A stretch of 64,000 nt of DNA, from contig CBDCSZ010000008.1 in the NCBI GenBank assembly GCA_965221935.1, positions 186,001 to 250,000 on the forward strand, given 5' to 3'. Source of the DNA: JAPOXR01 sp965221935 (GTDB taxonomy: Bacteria; Pseudomonadota; Alphaproteobacteria; Rhodobacterales; Rhodobacteraceae). This document shows, one piece after another, positions 28,857 to 37,529 of the stretch. The notes below the pieces were generated by a model, which was not told the DNA's origin, ran no database searches, and worked only from the letters and a program-made list of their open reading frames with translations. Positions within the stretch are counted from its first letter, which is position 1. Each line of letters begins with the position of its first letter. A program made the translations under genes and the position numbers.

Positions 28857-29855
28857 ATGACCCAACCCGCAACCATCTCCGCGGACTACACGCTCCGCCC
28901 GAGCGACCTCGCCGCGACCCTCGCCCTTCTCGTCGAAGCCCGTCAGCCGGCGATGGTCTGGGGTGCGCCGGGCACCGCCAAGTCGATGATCGCTCAGCAG
29001 GTCGCGGCGGACGGCGGCCGCGAGTATGTCGACGTCCGGGCGCTCCTGCTCGACCCCGTCGATCTGCGCGGCACCCGCTGGGCGCCGCCGGTGTTTCTGC
29101 CGCCGACCGGTGACACCGGCCTCTGGCTCATCAACCTCGAAGAGCTGCCTTCCTGCGTGCCGATGGTACAAGCGGCGCTCTACCAGCTCGCGCTCGAACG
29201 CAAGGTCGGCGAATACGAGCTGCCCGAGGGCGCGTTGCTCATCGCCTGCGGCAACCGCGAGGGCGACCGCGGCGTGGTCCACCGCATGCCGACGCCGCTC
29301 GCCTCGCGCTTCGTCCACCTCGAAATCCGCGTCGATGCCGAGGACTGGCTGGCCTGGGGCGCGGCCAACGGAATCGCCCCGGAAGTGCTGTTCTTCGTGC
29401 AGCTTGAGCCGACGCTTCTCCATCAGTTCGACCCCCAGTCGAAGGAGAAGGCCTTTCCGTGCCCCCGCACGTGGCATTTCACCAGCAACATCGTGCACCG
29501 GCGCAACGGCCTCGACCCGGCGGTCGAGCGCGCGCTGTTCCGGGGCACCATCGGCGAGGCCGCGGCCGTCGAGTTCGCCGCCTTCCTCATGGTCTGGCGT
29601 GAGCTGCCCCATCCCCGGGCCGTCATCAACGACCCCGAGAACGCGGACATCCCGGAGAACGCGAGCGCGCTGATGGCGCTCTGCGGCTCGCTCTACCGCC
29701 TCGCCAAGGACGTCAACTTCGACGCCATCGTGACCTATTCGACGCGGCTCCGGCGCGAGGTCGGCGAGTTCCTCGTCGGCTCGTGCGTGCGCCGCGAGCC
29801 GGCGTTGCAGCGCTCGCCGGCCTTCATCCGCTGGGCCGCCGCCAAGACCCAGTGA
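28857..29855 (+). CDS. MoxR-type AAA+ ATPase
   Basis: The protein has 332 residues; the ATG at 28857 is chosen because the upstream reading belongs to the broken PP-loop gene. Walker A is WGAPGTAKSMI, with DVRALLLDPVDLRGTRW as the MoxR-specific block. The Walker B position reads LWLINLEEL, with Glu in place of Asp. The sensor region is LLIACGNREGDRG. MoxR chaperones usually pair with a VWA-domain protein; none follows here because IS66 interrupts the neighbourhood. The gene at 42662 may be the missing neighbour. Confidence 0.8.
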   Translation: MTQPATISADYTLRPSDLAATLALLVEARQPAMVWGAPGTAKSMIAQQVAADGGREYVDVRALLLDPVDLRGTRWAPPVFLPPTGDTGLWLINLEELPSCVPMVQAALYQLALERKVGEYELPEGALLIACGNREGDRGVVHRMPTPLASRFVHLEIRVDAEDWLAWGAANGIAPEVLFFVQLEPTLLHQFDPQSKEKAFPCPRTWHFTSNIVHRRNGLDPAVERALFRGTIGEAAAVEFAAFLMVWRELPHPRAVINDPENADIPENASALMALCGSLYRLAKDVNFDAIVTYSTRLRREVGEFLVGSCVRREPALQRSPAFIRWAAAKTQ

Positions 29856-29901
29856 AGGAAGCACCCAAAACCTGGCGCATCACCGCCTGGTCCGGCTGGC
29901 T

Positions 29902-30215
29902 CTACGACCGCCAGGCGAGCAACCACGTCGCCGTCCACCACCGACGCCAGCGCCGCAGCGTCGACACCGGAATGCCCAGGCGCTCGGAGACGGTCGTCAG
30001 CCGGAACCCGCCGCGCTGAACCAGGAAGCTCGCCGCAAGGAACACCGGCGCCACCCGGAACCGACGCCCGAAGAAGCGAACCGACGACGGCGTCTCACGG
30101 CGGCGGCAGTCCCGGCAGCAGAAACTGAAACGCCGGACGCCCTCACGCAGGGACACGGCAAGACCGTGCGGCTTGCGGGGATAGGACGCGCTGTCCAGGC
30201 AGCCGCCGCAACGCG
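29902..30215 (-). pseudogene. Zinc-ribbon/HTH protein, 5' end removed by IS66
   Basis: The remaining part has paired cysteines (CGGC, then FCCRDC) followed by RRRETPSSVRFFGRRF and a helix-turn-helix-like end (RLTTVSERLGIPVSTLRRWRRWW). The first codons come from the IS66 end, so the native start is lost. It is convergent with the MoxR gene. The family is not identified. Confidence 0.45.
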
Positions 30216-30322
30216 GTAACCGGCCAAACAAGGGCGTTGGCGGTTTCTGTTGAGCCCCGGCTTTGATTTCCGGATTCTCCGGACGCGCGCGTGAGGCGCG
30301 CGTTCAGCAAGGAGAATCGGAC

Positions 30323-30568
30323 ATGGACAGAGATCAGACGGCGGGCCCGCCGGCGCCGGTGAGGCGCAGCGCCGAGGACTGGCGCGAGCTGGTGCGTGAG
30401 TTTGAGGCCAGCGGCGAGACGCTGAAGGCGTGGTGCGGCGGCCGGGGGTTTTCGGCGAAGACGCTTTCGAACTGGCGGAGCCGGCGTTTGTGGCGGTTCC
30501 GGATTCCGTTCCGCCGGCGGCCATTGAGGTCGAGCTTGATCTCGGCGGCGGGGCCGTTCTCCGCCTGA
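30323..30568 (+). pseudogene. IS66 TnpA, copy 1, frameshifted
   Basis: The ATG and first 50 residues match copy 2 (MDRDQTAGPPAPVRRSAEDW). After TLSNWR a deletion of about 25 bp, relative to 43640-43680, shifts the frame and replaces the C terminus. Confidence 0.8.
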
Positions 30569-30768
30569 GGCGGGCGTGATCGCGGGCCGGCCGGCGGGCG
30601 GCATCTGGCTGGCGACGGCCCCGGCCGACATGCGGATGTCCTTCGACGGCCTCTCGGCGCTGGTGCGGACGCGGCTCGGGCGCGATCCGGTTTCGGGGGC
30701 GTGGTACGTGTTCATCAACCGGCGCGAGACAGATTCATGATGCACACCTCTCTACGTTGTTGTTAATG

Positions 30769-32177
30769 TTATACTTTTTTCCCGGGGCTTTGTGACGGCG
30801 GATCGTTCCCGGGCTCCAGAAGGGCAAACAGGGGCGGTTGTTCCAGCCGAGACAGCTTTCTGTCTTCCACGCGATCCAGATCGGAGCCGGAAATCACCCA
30901 GGGAGCGCCCTTGCAGACCTGCCGGGCGGGCAGCATCTTTTGCTTGATCAGCCGATGCACGCTTGACTCGCCGACACCCAGCCGCTCCGCCGTTTCCGCA
31001 AGTGTCAATTCATTGCGCTCCCGGCGTTCCCCATCGCGGCAGACCGGGATTTTGCGATACGAGCGAAAGCTCCGGACATTCGCTGCGTTCCAGCTGTTGC
31101 CCTTGGCTGTTTTGCGGCCAAGGCGGTTCAGAAGCGCGGCGATCGATCCGTCGGGCATCAGCCGCGCCAGCTCCGACACGATCTTCACGGTCTCTGCGTC
31201 ACTCGTGTAGCGGTGCTGCCCGATTGACCCCCTGCGGACGCTGATCTCCGTATGGTCACCGCCGCGCCAGCGCAGAAGCAGCTTGATCATCCTGCCCTCG
31301 ATCTTTGCGAACACGTCCTCGAGCGCCGCCCGCAAGATGCGTTTGCGGACTTCCGGCGTCACTCTCTCGTGGGTCCACGCCCGTTCCAGGTCAGCGCCGA
31401 GTTCCAGGCAGGCCTCCCGTTCTTCCTCCGACATCGCCCGGCTTTGCGATTCAGCGCGCAGCCGCGACAGCGCCGCCTCGGTCTCCCGGACCGCGATCAG
31501 CCGTTCATTCCATCTCCGCTCGAGTTCCGCGGCGACCTGCCGGTTCCCGAAGTCAACAGCGTCGTACTGGCGCCAGGCGCGGTCAGCTTCATAGCGCGCG
31601 CGCTCAAGGGCGAGTTCCGTCTGCCGGACCGTCTCGGAGGTTTCCCGCGCGTTGTCCTCGATAGCCCGCAGCGCCGCATCCACACCGATCGGCTGAAGCG
31701 CGCGCGCGATCTCGCCGCCTATCGCTTCGTCAACCCGGCGCCCCCCGAATGAAATGCACTTCTTCCCGCCGTGGGTGGAATGGCCGGACCGGCAGGTATA
31801 ACTGAAGATGTCGGACTTGGGGCCAGTGTAGGCGACCCGCAGACGCTGGCCGCAGCGCCCGCAGGACAGCAGACCCGCCAGCAGCGCCGCGCCGCTGCGG
31901 ACCGCGCCGCGGGACCCTACAGGGTAGAACTTCGACGCATTGTCCGAGATCACGCGCTGGTTGGCCTCATATTCGTCCCAGCTGATGTAGCCGCCATGAT
32001 TGCCTTTCTTCAACACCGTCCAGTCCTCCCGGTCCACTGCGTGCCCGCGGGTGACATGCTTGCGCCCGTCGCGGATGCTGACGCGGCTTTCATGACGGCC
32101 GAAGGCATAGGCGCCGGCATAAACCGGGTTGGTCAGGATCTTGTGAACCCGCGAATAGCCCGGCGTTTTCCAGCGCG
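30769..32177 (-). pseudogene. Large serine recombinase, C-terminal part
   Basis: This continues the protein begun at 36868. It includes the recombinase domain (TPGYSRVHKILTNPVYAGAYAFG), a zinc ribbon (CGRCGQRLRV...YTC), a long coiled coil and a C-terminal excisionase-like HTH (LTLAETAERLGVGESSVHRLI). It is separated from its N-terminal catalytic domain by the transposon at 32184-36189. Removing that and one CCCGGT restores GQDRARWKTPGYS in frame. Confidence 0.85.
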
Positions 32178-32480
32178 CCCGGTTGTAGGGTCCCGGACTA
32201 TTCCGTCATGAACCGGGCGGTTTTTCCCACTTTCCCCGCGCGTTCTGTTTCTGTTTGATCGGGTACAGTCCGGGACAGCGCTTCTTTCCCAAGCAGGGAT
32301 TTTCAAGTAGCTTCCCCGTCCAGTCAGACTTTGACAAGAAGCTTTTCGGCGGCGTCCGGATGCTTGCGATTTCCTGCCGGTTCGACTGGCTGGCTGCACG
32401 CCGCCGATAGCCTGAGACAGAAAAGGGTGGCCCGCGCGAATAGGCCTTCGCCGGGCCGTGGGCAACCAGTACAGCTACGC

Positions 32481-33098
32481 TTTGAAACAGAACTGACCGC
32501 CGAGGAGTATGTTAGCCGCGAGGCGTGGAGGAACGCAAGCTTTCCCCCTTGCCTGAAGGGCCTTTGCGGCTTCGACTGCGGGTTGATGCGTCACGGGACC
32601 TACGGGCGCAAGACGCCGGTTCCGCTGCGCGTTGCCCGGTTCGACTGCCGTGAATGCCAGACCACGATCAGCCGTCTTCCGGATTTCGCTGCGGCCCGTC
32701 GCCGCGGTTCGCTGCAGGAGATCGAGGACGACATGGTCGTTCTCGCCGGATCTGCGAGCCGCTGGGCGGCAGCCCGGCGCCTGTTTCCCCACCGTGACGA
32801 GTTGTCGAACCCGATCCGCGGTCTTTGTGGCGCGTTCGCGGCGGTCTCGGCCTTCCTGGCGGCCGCCGTCACGCTGCGCCCTGACCTGTTCAGGGGATGT
32901 CCGGCGGAGCTGGCGCCGATGCGCGCCGCGCTCGGCACGGAAACGCTGCTGGTCGGCCTGCGCCGGGAGATGACGAGCCAGTTGCAGTTCCTGCCGCCTC
33001 CGGTCGGATTCCGGCCCCCCGGGCTGGGTGGGAAATGCCCGACCGGGCCTCCAACACCATTCGAACCCTGTTCCGGCGATGCCGGGCGCGGCAGATGA
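32481..33098 (+). CDS. Zinc-ribbon protein, first gene of the transposon (DUF6431-like)
   Basis: The start is not certain. Conserved sequence begins at FETELTAEEYVSREAW, also found at 51680. A zinc-ribbon-like part has Cys pairs (PCLKGLCGFDC, then FDCRECQ), followed by a helical region (QEIEDDMVVLAGSASRWAAARRLFP). Compared with the 51-kb relative one base is missing just before position 32481, so the likely GTG at 32463 is out of frame. Near 33015 a C6 run precedes a neighbouring frame with a plausible basic tail (RASNTIRTLFRRCRARQ). The gene may be frameshifted at both ends. It may bind transposon ends (inference). Confidence 0.55.
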   Translation, partial: FETELTAEEYVSREAWRNASFPPCLKGLCGFDCGLMRHGTYGRKTPVPLRVARFDCRECQTTISRLPDFAAARRRGSLQEIEDDMVVLAGSASRWAAARRLFPHRDELSNPIRGLCGAFAAVSAFLAAAVTLRPDLFRGCPAELAPMRAALGTETLLVGLRREMTSQLQFLPPPVGFRPPGLGGKCPTGPPTPFEPCSGDAGRGR

Positions 33099-33141
33099 GG
33101 CCGACCGGCGCATCGAAGCCGGAATGATGGAGGACATCACC

Positions 33142-34443
33142 ATGAACGACACGATCAGCGACCACCGCAAGGACGTCGCACTGTTTCGCTTTGGCATGAT
33201 CTCGGAGGCGCTGCACCTTCCGCCCGACGAGGCGGCGCAACAGCTGAAGCGGCAATCGGAACGGGAGGTGACGATCCCGGGCTCGGGCCGGCGCAAGGTT
33301 GCGGTGACGACGATGCGGGGCTGGATCAGAACATACCGCAAGTCCGGTTTCGACGGGCTGATGCCGAAGCGCCGCAAGGACCGCGGCTCGATCCGGAACA
33401 TGCCGGGCGATGTTGTCGAGACCCTGCTTGCGATCCGCCGGGAGAACATGGATCTCAGCGTCCGGCAGGTCATCGCCCGTGCCCGGGACAGCGGCGCCGT
33501 CCCCGGCGATGTCACCATCGCCGCCTCGACGCTGCACAGGCTGTTCGTCCGGGAGGGGTTGATGGAGCGCCGGGCGGGCCCGCCATCCGCAGACCTGCGC
33601 CGCTTCGCCACCGAGGCGGCCGGCCAGCTCTGGCAGTCGGACGTCATGCACGGTCCGAAGGTCGGGGACAGGCAGGGCCGGAAGAGAAAGACCTGCCTGA
33701 TCGCCCTGCTCGACGATGCGACCCGGCTTGTCCCATACGCGCATTTTGCCCTCGGCGAGAGTACGGCCGACTACCTGGTCGTGCTGAAGGAGGCGATCCT
33801 GCGGCGCGGATTGGTGGAGAGGCTGTACTGCGACAACGGCGCCAACTTCCGCTCAAGGCAATTGAAGATGATCTGCGGCAGGCTGGGCATCTCGCTGCTG
33901 CATGCACGGCCATACCATCCCGCGGGACGGGGAAAGATCGAGAGGTTCTTCAGAACGGTGCGCGGGCAATTCCTGGCCCCGCTCAAGGCGCAGGACATTC
34001 CCGAGCTGGAGACCCTCAACCAACGGTTCCGCAGCTGGCTCGAGGCCGAGTATCACATGACGCCTCATCGCGGCCTCGACGGGAAACGCACGCCTCTCGA
34101 CCAGTGGGCCCTCACCTGCGAGAGGGTCCGCCGACCCGACCCCGGCGTCGATCTCGACGACATGTTCCTGTTCGAGGCGAGCCGGCGGGTCTCCAGGGCC
34201 CGGACCGTCAGTCTCGAGGGCCGCCTCTACGAGGTCGAGCCGGGAATGAACGGTGCGAAGGTCACGCTCCGCTACGATCCGTCCGCCCCAAAGGACCGCC
34301 CGATCAAGGTGGTGCGCGAGGGCAAGCCGCGCGGCTGCGCACGGCTGCTCGACCTGCACGCCAATGTCCGGATCAGGCGTGGCATCGAAAGACCGGCCGT
34401 GAGGTTCCGGGCACTCGGCCGTGACAGCGGGAAGGAGGACTGA
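33142..34443 (+). CDS. DD35E (rve-type) transposase
   Basis: The protein has 433 residues; the ATG at 33142 has GGAGG 8 bp upstream. An N-terminal HTH region (MRGWIRTYRKSGFDGLMPKRR) precedes the integrase core with D167 (QSDVMHG), D231 (YCDNGANF) and E267 (GRGKIERFF). The spacing from D231 to E267 is exactly 35 residues, the retroviral-integrase arrangement. A C-terminal beta-barrel-like region (SLEGRLYEVEPGMNGAKVTLRYD) resembles Mu/TniA transposases. All catalytic acids are present. It cuts and joins the transposon ends, probably with the ATPase downstream. Confidence 0.88.
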   Translation: MNDTISDHRKDVALFRFGMISEALHLPPDEAAQQLKRQSEREVTIPGSGRRKVAVTTMRGWIRTYRKSGFDGLMPKRRKDRGSIRNMPGDVVETLLAIRRENMDLSVRQVIARARDSGAVPGDVTIAASTLHRLFVREGLMERRAGPPSADLRRFATEAAGQLWQSDVMHGPKVGDRQGRKRKTCLIALLDDATRLVPYAHFALGESTADYLVVLKEAILRRGLVERLYCDNGANFRSRQLKMICGRLGISLLHARPYHPAGRGKIERFFRTVRGQFLAPLKAQDIPELETLNQRFRSWLEAEYHMTPHRGLDGKRTPLDQWALTCERVRRPDPGVDLDDMFLFEASRRVSRARTVSLEGRLYEVEPGMNGAKVTLRYDPSAPKDRPIKVVREGKPRGCARLLDLHANVRIRRGIERPAVRFRALGRDSGKED

Positions 34444-34445
34444 GC

Positions 34446-35246
34446 ATGTACCTGTCACACTTCGGGCTCAGGAATTACCCCTTCGAGAAGACGCTCAGAT
34501 CCGACGAACTCCTCGACACCGAGGCACAGGCCGAGGCCCGCACCCGCATCAGGCATCTCATCGAGTTGCGCGGCATCGGCCTGCTCACCGGCGAATCCGG
34601 CGTCGGCAAGACCGCACTCTGCCGACAGGTGGCCGACAGCCTGCACGAGGGCTTGCACCAGCTTCGCTACGTCTCGTTCTCGACCGGGAATGTCCGCGAC
34701 ACCTACAACGCCATCGCAACCGCCTTCGGCCTGGCCGAAAGCCAGTCCCGCGCTACACTCTGCCGGGCGCTGCGCACGGAGATGAGCCGCCTCGTTGCCG
34801 AGACCGGCAAGCTGCCGGTGCTGATCTTCGACGAAGCGCACCATCTCGGCAACGATGTCCTCGCCGAGTTCAAGATGCTCACCAACTACCGCATGGATTC
34901 CGGCAACCGGCTCTGCCTGCTGCTGGTCGGGCTCACCGAGCTGCGCAATCGGCTCAGGATGGCGGTGCACGAACCGCTGGCCCAGAGAATCGTCGTCAAC
35001 TGCCACATTCCCGGGCTCCGCCACGAGGAGGTCGGCGCCTATATCGAACACCGGATGACCCTGGCCGGCGCCGATGTGCCGGTCTTCGAGCCGGCGGCAA
35101 TCGAGGCGGTGGCGCTGGCCAGCAACCGCATCCCGCGACAGATCGACCGCCTCGCCCACCATGCGCTGATCGCCGCCGCCGCCGACAGGATGCGGACCGT
35201 CACCGACAGCCACGTCAACCGGGCCGCCGACGAGGTCGTGCTGTGA
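34446..35246 (+). CDS. AAA+ ATPase, ExeA/TniB/MuB-like transposition partner
   Basis: The protein has 266 residues. Walker A is GESGVGKT (49-56) and Walker B is VLIFDEAHHL (D129, E130). The start MYLSHFGLRNYPFEKT and the C-terminal NRIPRQIDRLAHHALI are typical of ExeA-like ATPases that accompany rve transposases, where they choose target DNA. It begins 2 bp after the transposase stop and overlaps the next gene as GTGA. It appears intact. Confidence 0.88.
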   Translation: MYLSHFGLRNYPFEKTLRSDELLDTEAQAEARTRIRHLIELRGIGLLTGESGVGKTALCRQVADSLHEGLHQLRYVSFSTGNVRDTYNAIATAFGLAESQSRATLCRALRTEMSRLVAETGKLPVLIFDEAHHLGNDVLAEFKMLTNYRMDSGNRLCLLLVGLTELRNRLRMAVHEPLAQRIVVNCHIPGLRHEEVGAYIEHRMTLAGADVPVFEPAAIEAVALASNRIPRQIDRLAHHALIAAAADRMRTVTDSHVNRAADEVVL

Positions 35247-36151
35247 GCAGCCCCGGGGACCGGGCCGACGCAGTGCGGACAATCCCGCTCACCCTCGTCG
35301 CCGCCGAACTCGGATACCGGAAAGACCCCGCCGACAAGGCCCGCTGGAAACGCCCGGGATCCGTGATCAGTATCAATCAAGCCCGCTTCTTCGATCATGT
35401 CGCAGGACGCGGCGGCGGCGGCGCAATCGATCTCGTCATCCATGCCGAGCGGTGCAGCTTCCTCCAGGCCCTCAGCCGTCTCGAAGGGCTCCCCCCCTCC
35501 CGCAACCCATGCACCGCAGACGGAAGCCGGGGCCTCCCCGAAGACCGGGCATGGGCGCGGGTGCGCCGCTGCCTCCACCAGGACCGCGGGCTCGATCCAG
35601 GGCTGATCGAACACTGCAGGCGCATCGGCATCCTCGGCGCCGACAACCGCGCCAACGCAGTCTTCACCTGCCGCAACCGGGACGGCAGGGAAACCGGCGC
35701 CGAACTGGTCGGAACCCGCCCCGACCGACCCTTCAGGGCCATGTCGCCAGGAAGCCGAAAAGCCGAAGGTGGCTTCTGGATCGCACGACAGGCAACCCCA
35801 AGAACCGCGCTCCTCGTCGAGGGGGCCATCGACGCCCTCTCGGCATGGACCCTCCGCGAGACGGCAAGGATCGACATCGTCATCTCCACCGCCGGGGCCA
35901 CCGGCAGAATGCCGGCGTGGATCAACAGGTTCGAGCTCGATGTCGTCTTCTGCGGATATGACGCCGACCAGGCCGGAGACCTGGCCGCCGGCATGCTCGA
36001 AACGCAGGATCCCACAGTCCGGCGCATGCGGCCAGGCGGCCACGGTGACGTCAAGGACTGGAATGACATCCTGACAAGGCAGACAAATCCCGAAACGTAC
36101 CAGTCAGATCAACGCAATGCGGGAAGAATCGTCCCAAACCGAGCGAAATAA
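35243..36151 (+). CDS. DUF3991/TOPRIM-domain protein of the transposon
   Basis: The protein has 302 residues, from a GTG start that overlaps the ATPase stop. The N-terminal half (ELGYRKDPADKARWKRPGSVISINQARFFDHVAGRGGGGAIDL) is DUF3991-like, a degenerate primase zinc-finger relative. The C-terminal half is a TOPRIM domain with E193 (LLVEGAIDAL) and the DxD pair D240/D242 (GYDADQAG). TOPRIM proteins cut, join or prime nucleic acid. Such a gene is not part of classical Mu or Tn7 sets. Its last codons run to 38 bp before the transposon end. Confidence 0.82.
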   Translation: MSSPGDRADAVRTIPLTLVAAELGYRKDPADKARWKRPGSVISINQARFFDHVAGRGGGGAIDLVIHAERCSFLQALSRLEGLPPSRNPCTADGSRGLPEDRAWARVRRCLHQDRGLDPGLIEHCRRIGILGADNRANAVFTCRNRDGRETGAELVGTRPDRPFRAMSPGSRKAEGGFWIARQATPRTALLVEGAIDALSAWTLRETARIDIVISTAGATGRMPAWINRFELDVVFCGYDADQAGDLAAGMLETQDPTVRRMRPGGHGDVKDWNDILTRQTNPETYQSDQRNAGRIVPNRAK

Positions 36152-36189
36152 CCCGGGAAATCCGCAGCAATTCAAACCGAAAAACAACA

Positions 36190-36868
36190 CCCGGTCCTGA
36201 CCCGGCTGCGATGCCGGCAGCTCGACGCCTTCCTGAACAAGCCAGAGATGGACCTGGCGAATGCTCTGCAGCTCCCTGAACTTGCGGAACACGAGCGAGA
36301 CCGCTTCACGGACACGCAGGTCCGGGTCCGTCTCGATGGAGTCGCGGCCTGCCCTCCGGCAGCCGACCGCAACAAATGAATACAGGGCCCCGCGCTCCGC
36401 CTTGCGGCGGGTTCCCTCTTCCGAGCGCCTGCGGATGTTTGAAGCCTCGAGCTCACTCACGGCGCCTTGCATGCCGAGAAGCATTCTGTCCGTCGGCAGC
36501 CGGGGGTCGTAAACCGAGCGCTCATCCGCAAGAAGGCACCCGACCACCCCGCAGAACTCAATCAGGGTGTGCCACTCCCGGCCGTTCCGGGCCAGCCTCG
36601 ATGCGTCCACCGCGAAGATCACGCCGACCTCGTTCTGGCACACCGCCGTCAACATGCGCTCGAACCCGGGCCGGACCGTGCCGCCGCCGGAATAGCCGAG
36701 ATCGTCGTCGACCACCGTCACCTCCGGCCAGCCCAGCTGTTCGGCCCGCGCCTTCAGGTCATATTGCCACGCCCGGCTCTCGGAATGGGTGCGCACCTGA
36801 TGCATGGTCGACTGCCGGACATAGACGATCGCCGAGCGCGCCAGGTGTTCAGAAGTGATCCGGTTCAT
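36190..36868 (-). pseudogene. Large serine recombinase, N-terminal catalytic part
   Basis: The ATG at 36868 starts MNRITSEHLARSAIVYVRQST; the Ser of YVRQS is the nucleophile. The resolvase fold continues with DDDLGYSGGG, FAVDASRLARNGREWH and LLGMQGAVSELEASNIRRRSEEG. The protein is cut at GQDR by the transposon. The start overlaps the end of the small gene upstream by 20 bp. Confidence 0.85.
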
Positions 36869-37028
36869 GCGCCCCTCCTTTCCGTGTCGCCGGATTGCCG
36901 GTCGCCGCCTCCCGGAGAAGTCTGGCCAGAAGCAGGATCAGATCCTGCCGTCTCCCGTTCCGCAGAACGTTTTCCGGGCCGTCCGGGTCGAACAGCTCCC
37001 TCTGCCGGATCTTCATTGGCCGCGTCAT
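36849..37028 (-). CDS. Small accessory protein of the serine-recombinase element
   Basis: The protein has 59 residues, starting MTRPMKIRQRELFDPDGPE and continuing with a Leu-rich helix (DLILLLARLLREA). Short proteins with an RELFDPD-like start commonly precede this recombinase type (from memory). The overlap with the recombinase start suggests coupling. Confidence 0.6.
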   Translation of the reverse strand: MTRPMKIRQRELFDPDGPENVLRNGRRQDLILLLARLLREAATGNPATRKGGAHEPDHF

Positions 37029-37242
37029 GTCGAATCCCTCCGTCAACTGTTCCAGTCCGGAGGAAGCTGTCAACAACACGCCGCAGTTCCGAAAGAGATT
37101 CGCGCGAAAGCCTCGGCGCCGCGCGAACCGCGGACATCCGGGCATCCGGCCGGGTCATCCATTCCCGGACCGTCAGCGAACGTCCATCCGGCAGCCGCAC
37201 GCAGAGATTGACGCCGGACGGCGGCGGGCGGCGGGCAATCAA
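36865..37242 (-). CDS. DUF5372-like protein of the serine-recombinase element
   Basis: The frame is open upstream of the first ATG and reads HYRFHPYFGCAAELIARR, the DUF5372 pattern, then VNLCVRLPDGRSLTVREWMTRPDA and a helical LSRESLSELRRVVDSF. The true start is unclear and may be a rare codon near 37290. The tail overlaps the small gene in another frame and may be an extension by frameshift. Function unknown. Confidence 0.5.
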   Translation of the reverse strand: MIARRPPPSGVNLCVRLPDGRSLTVREWMTRPDARMSAVRAAPRLSRESLSELRRVVDSFLRTGTVDGGIRHDAANEDPAEGAVRPGRPGKRSAERETAGSDPASGQTSPGGGDRQSGDTERRGA

Positions 37243-37529
37243 CTCCGCCGCACAGCCGAAGTAAGGATGGAAACGGTAGTGGATTGTCAGCCGAACCGGC
37301 TGGCAATGGGCATTATGGCGTTGTGCCGCGCCGCACGATGATGAAGGTTCTGGCCTTCGACAGCGGCGGATACTGGATCTGGAGCAAGCGTCTGGAGCGC
37401 GGGTTGTTCGCCCGCGCCGCCGCGGCCGGGCCGGCGGAGCCGCTGTCGCCGTTCGGGCTGCTGGCGCTGATCGAGGGCATTGACGTCCTGGCCGCGCGGC
37501 GGCGGGTCCGCCTCCGCCGGGCCGCCTGA

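Larger units (their letters stand above)
32184..36189 (+). mobile_element. Four-gene Mu/Tn7-like transposon (zinc-ribbon, DD35E transposase, AAA ATPase, TOPRIM)
   Basis: The element is 4006 bp. The ends are TGT...ACA, and the flanks are a 6-bp direct repeat CCCGGT (32178-32183 and 36190-36195). Excision on paper restores the recombinase reading frame exactly, which fixes both boundaries. The right end, read inward, starts TGTTGTTTTTCGG; a relative's end at 51318 starts TGTTGTTTCTCTC. Four genes read the same way with 0-45 bp gaps or overlaps, so they form one operon. Confidence 0.85.
30726..37327 (-). mobile_element. Large-serine-recombinase element inserted in IS66 tnpB
   Basis: The boundaries are defined by comparison with intact IS66 copy 2: sequence foreign to IS66 starts right after CCGGCGC and ends right before GCGCCGC. 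Without its own 4.0-kb insertion the element is about 2.6 kb. It carries a DUF5372-like gene, a small gene and a recombinase of about 700 residues, all on the minus strand. Confidence 0.75.
30576..37529 (+). pseudogene. IS66 TnpB, copy 1, split by a 6.6-kb insertion
   Basis: The N-terminal half (30576-30725) ends at YVFINRR and the rest resumes at 37328 (RRTMMKVLAFDSGG) to the stop at 37529. The two halves are collinear with the intact 115-residue TnpB at 43775-44122. A GCGC tetramer is present at both junctions. Confidence 0.85.
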
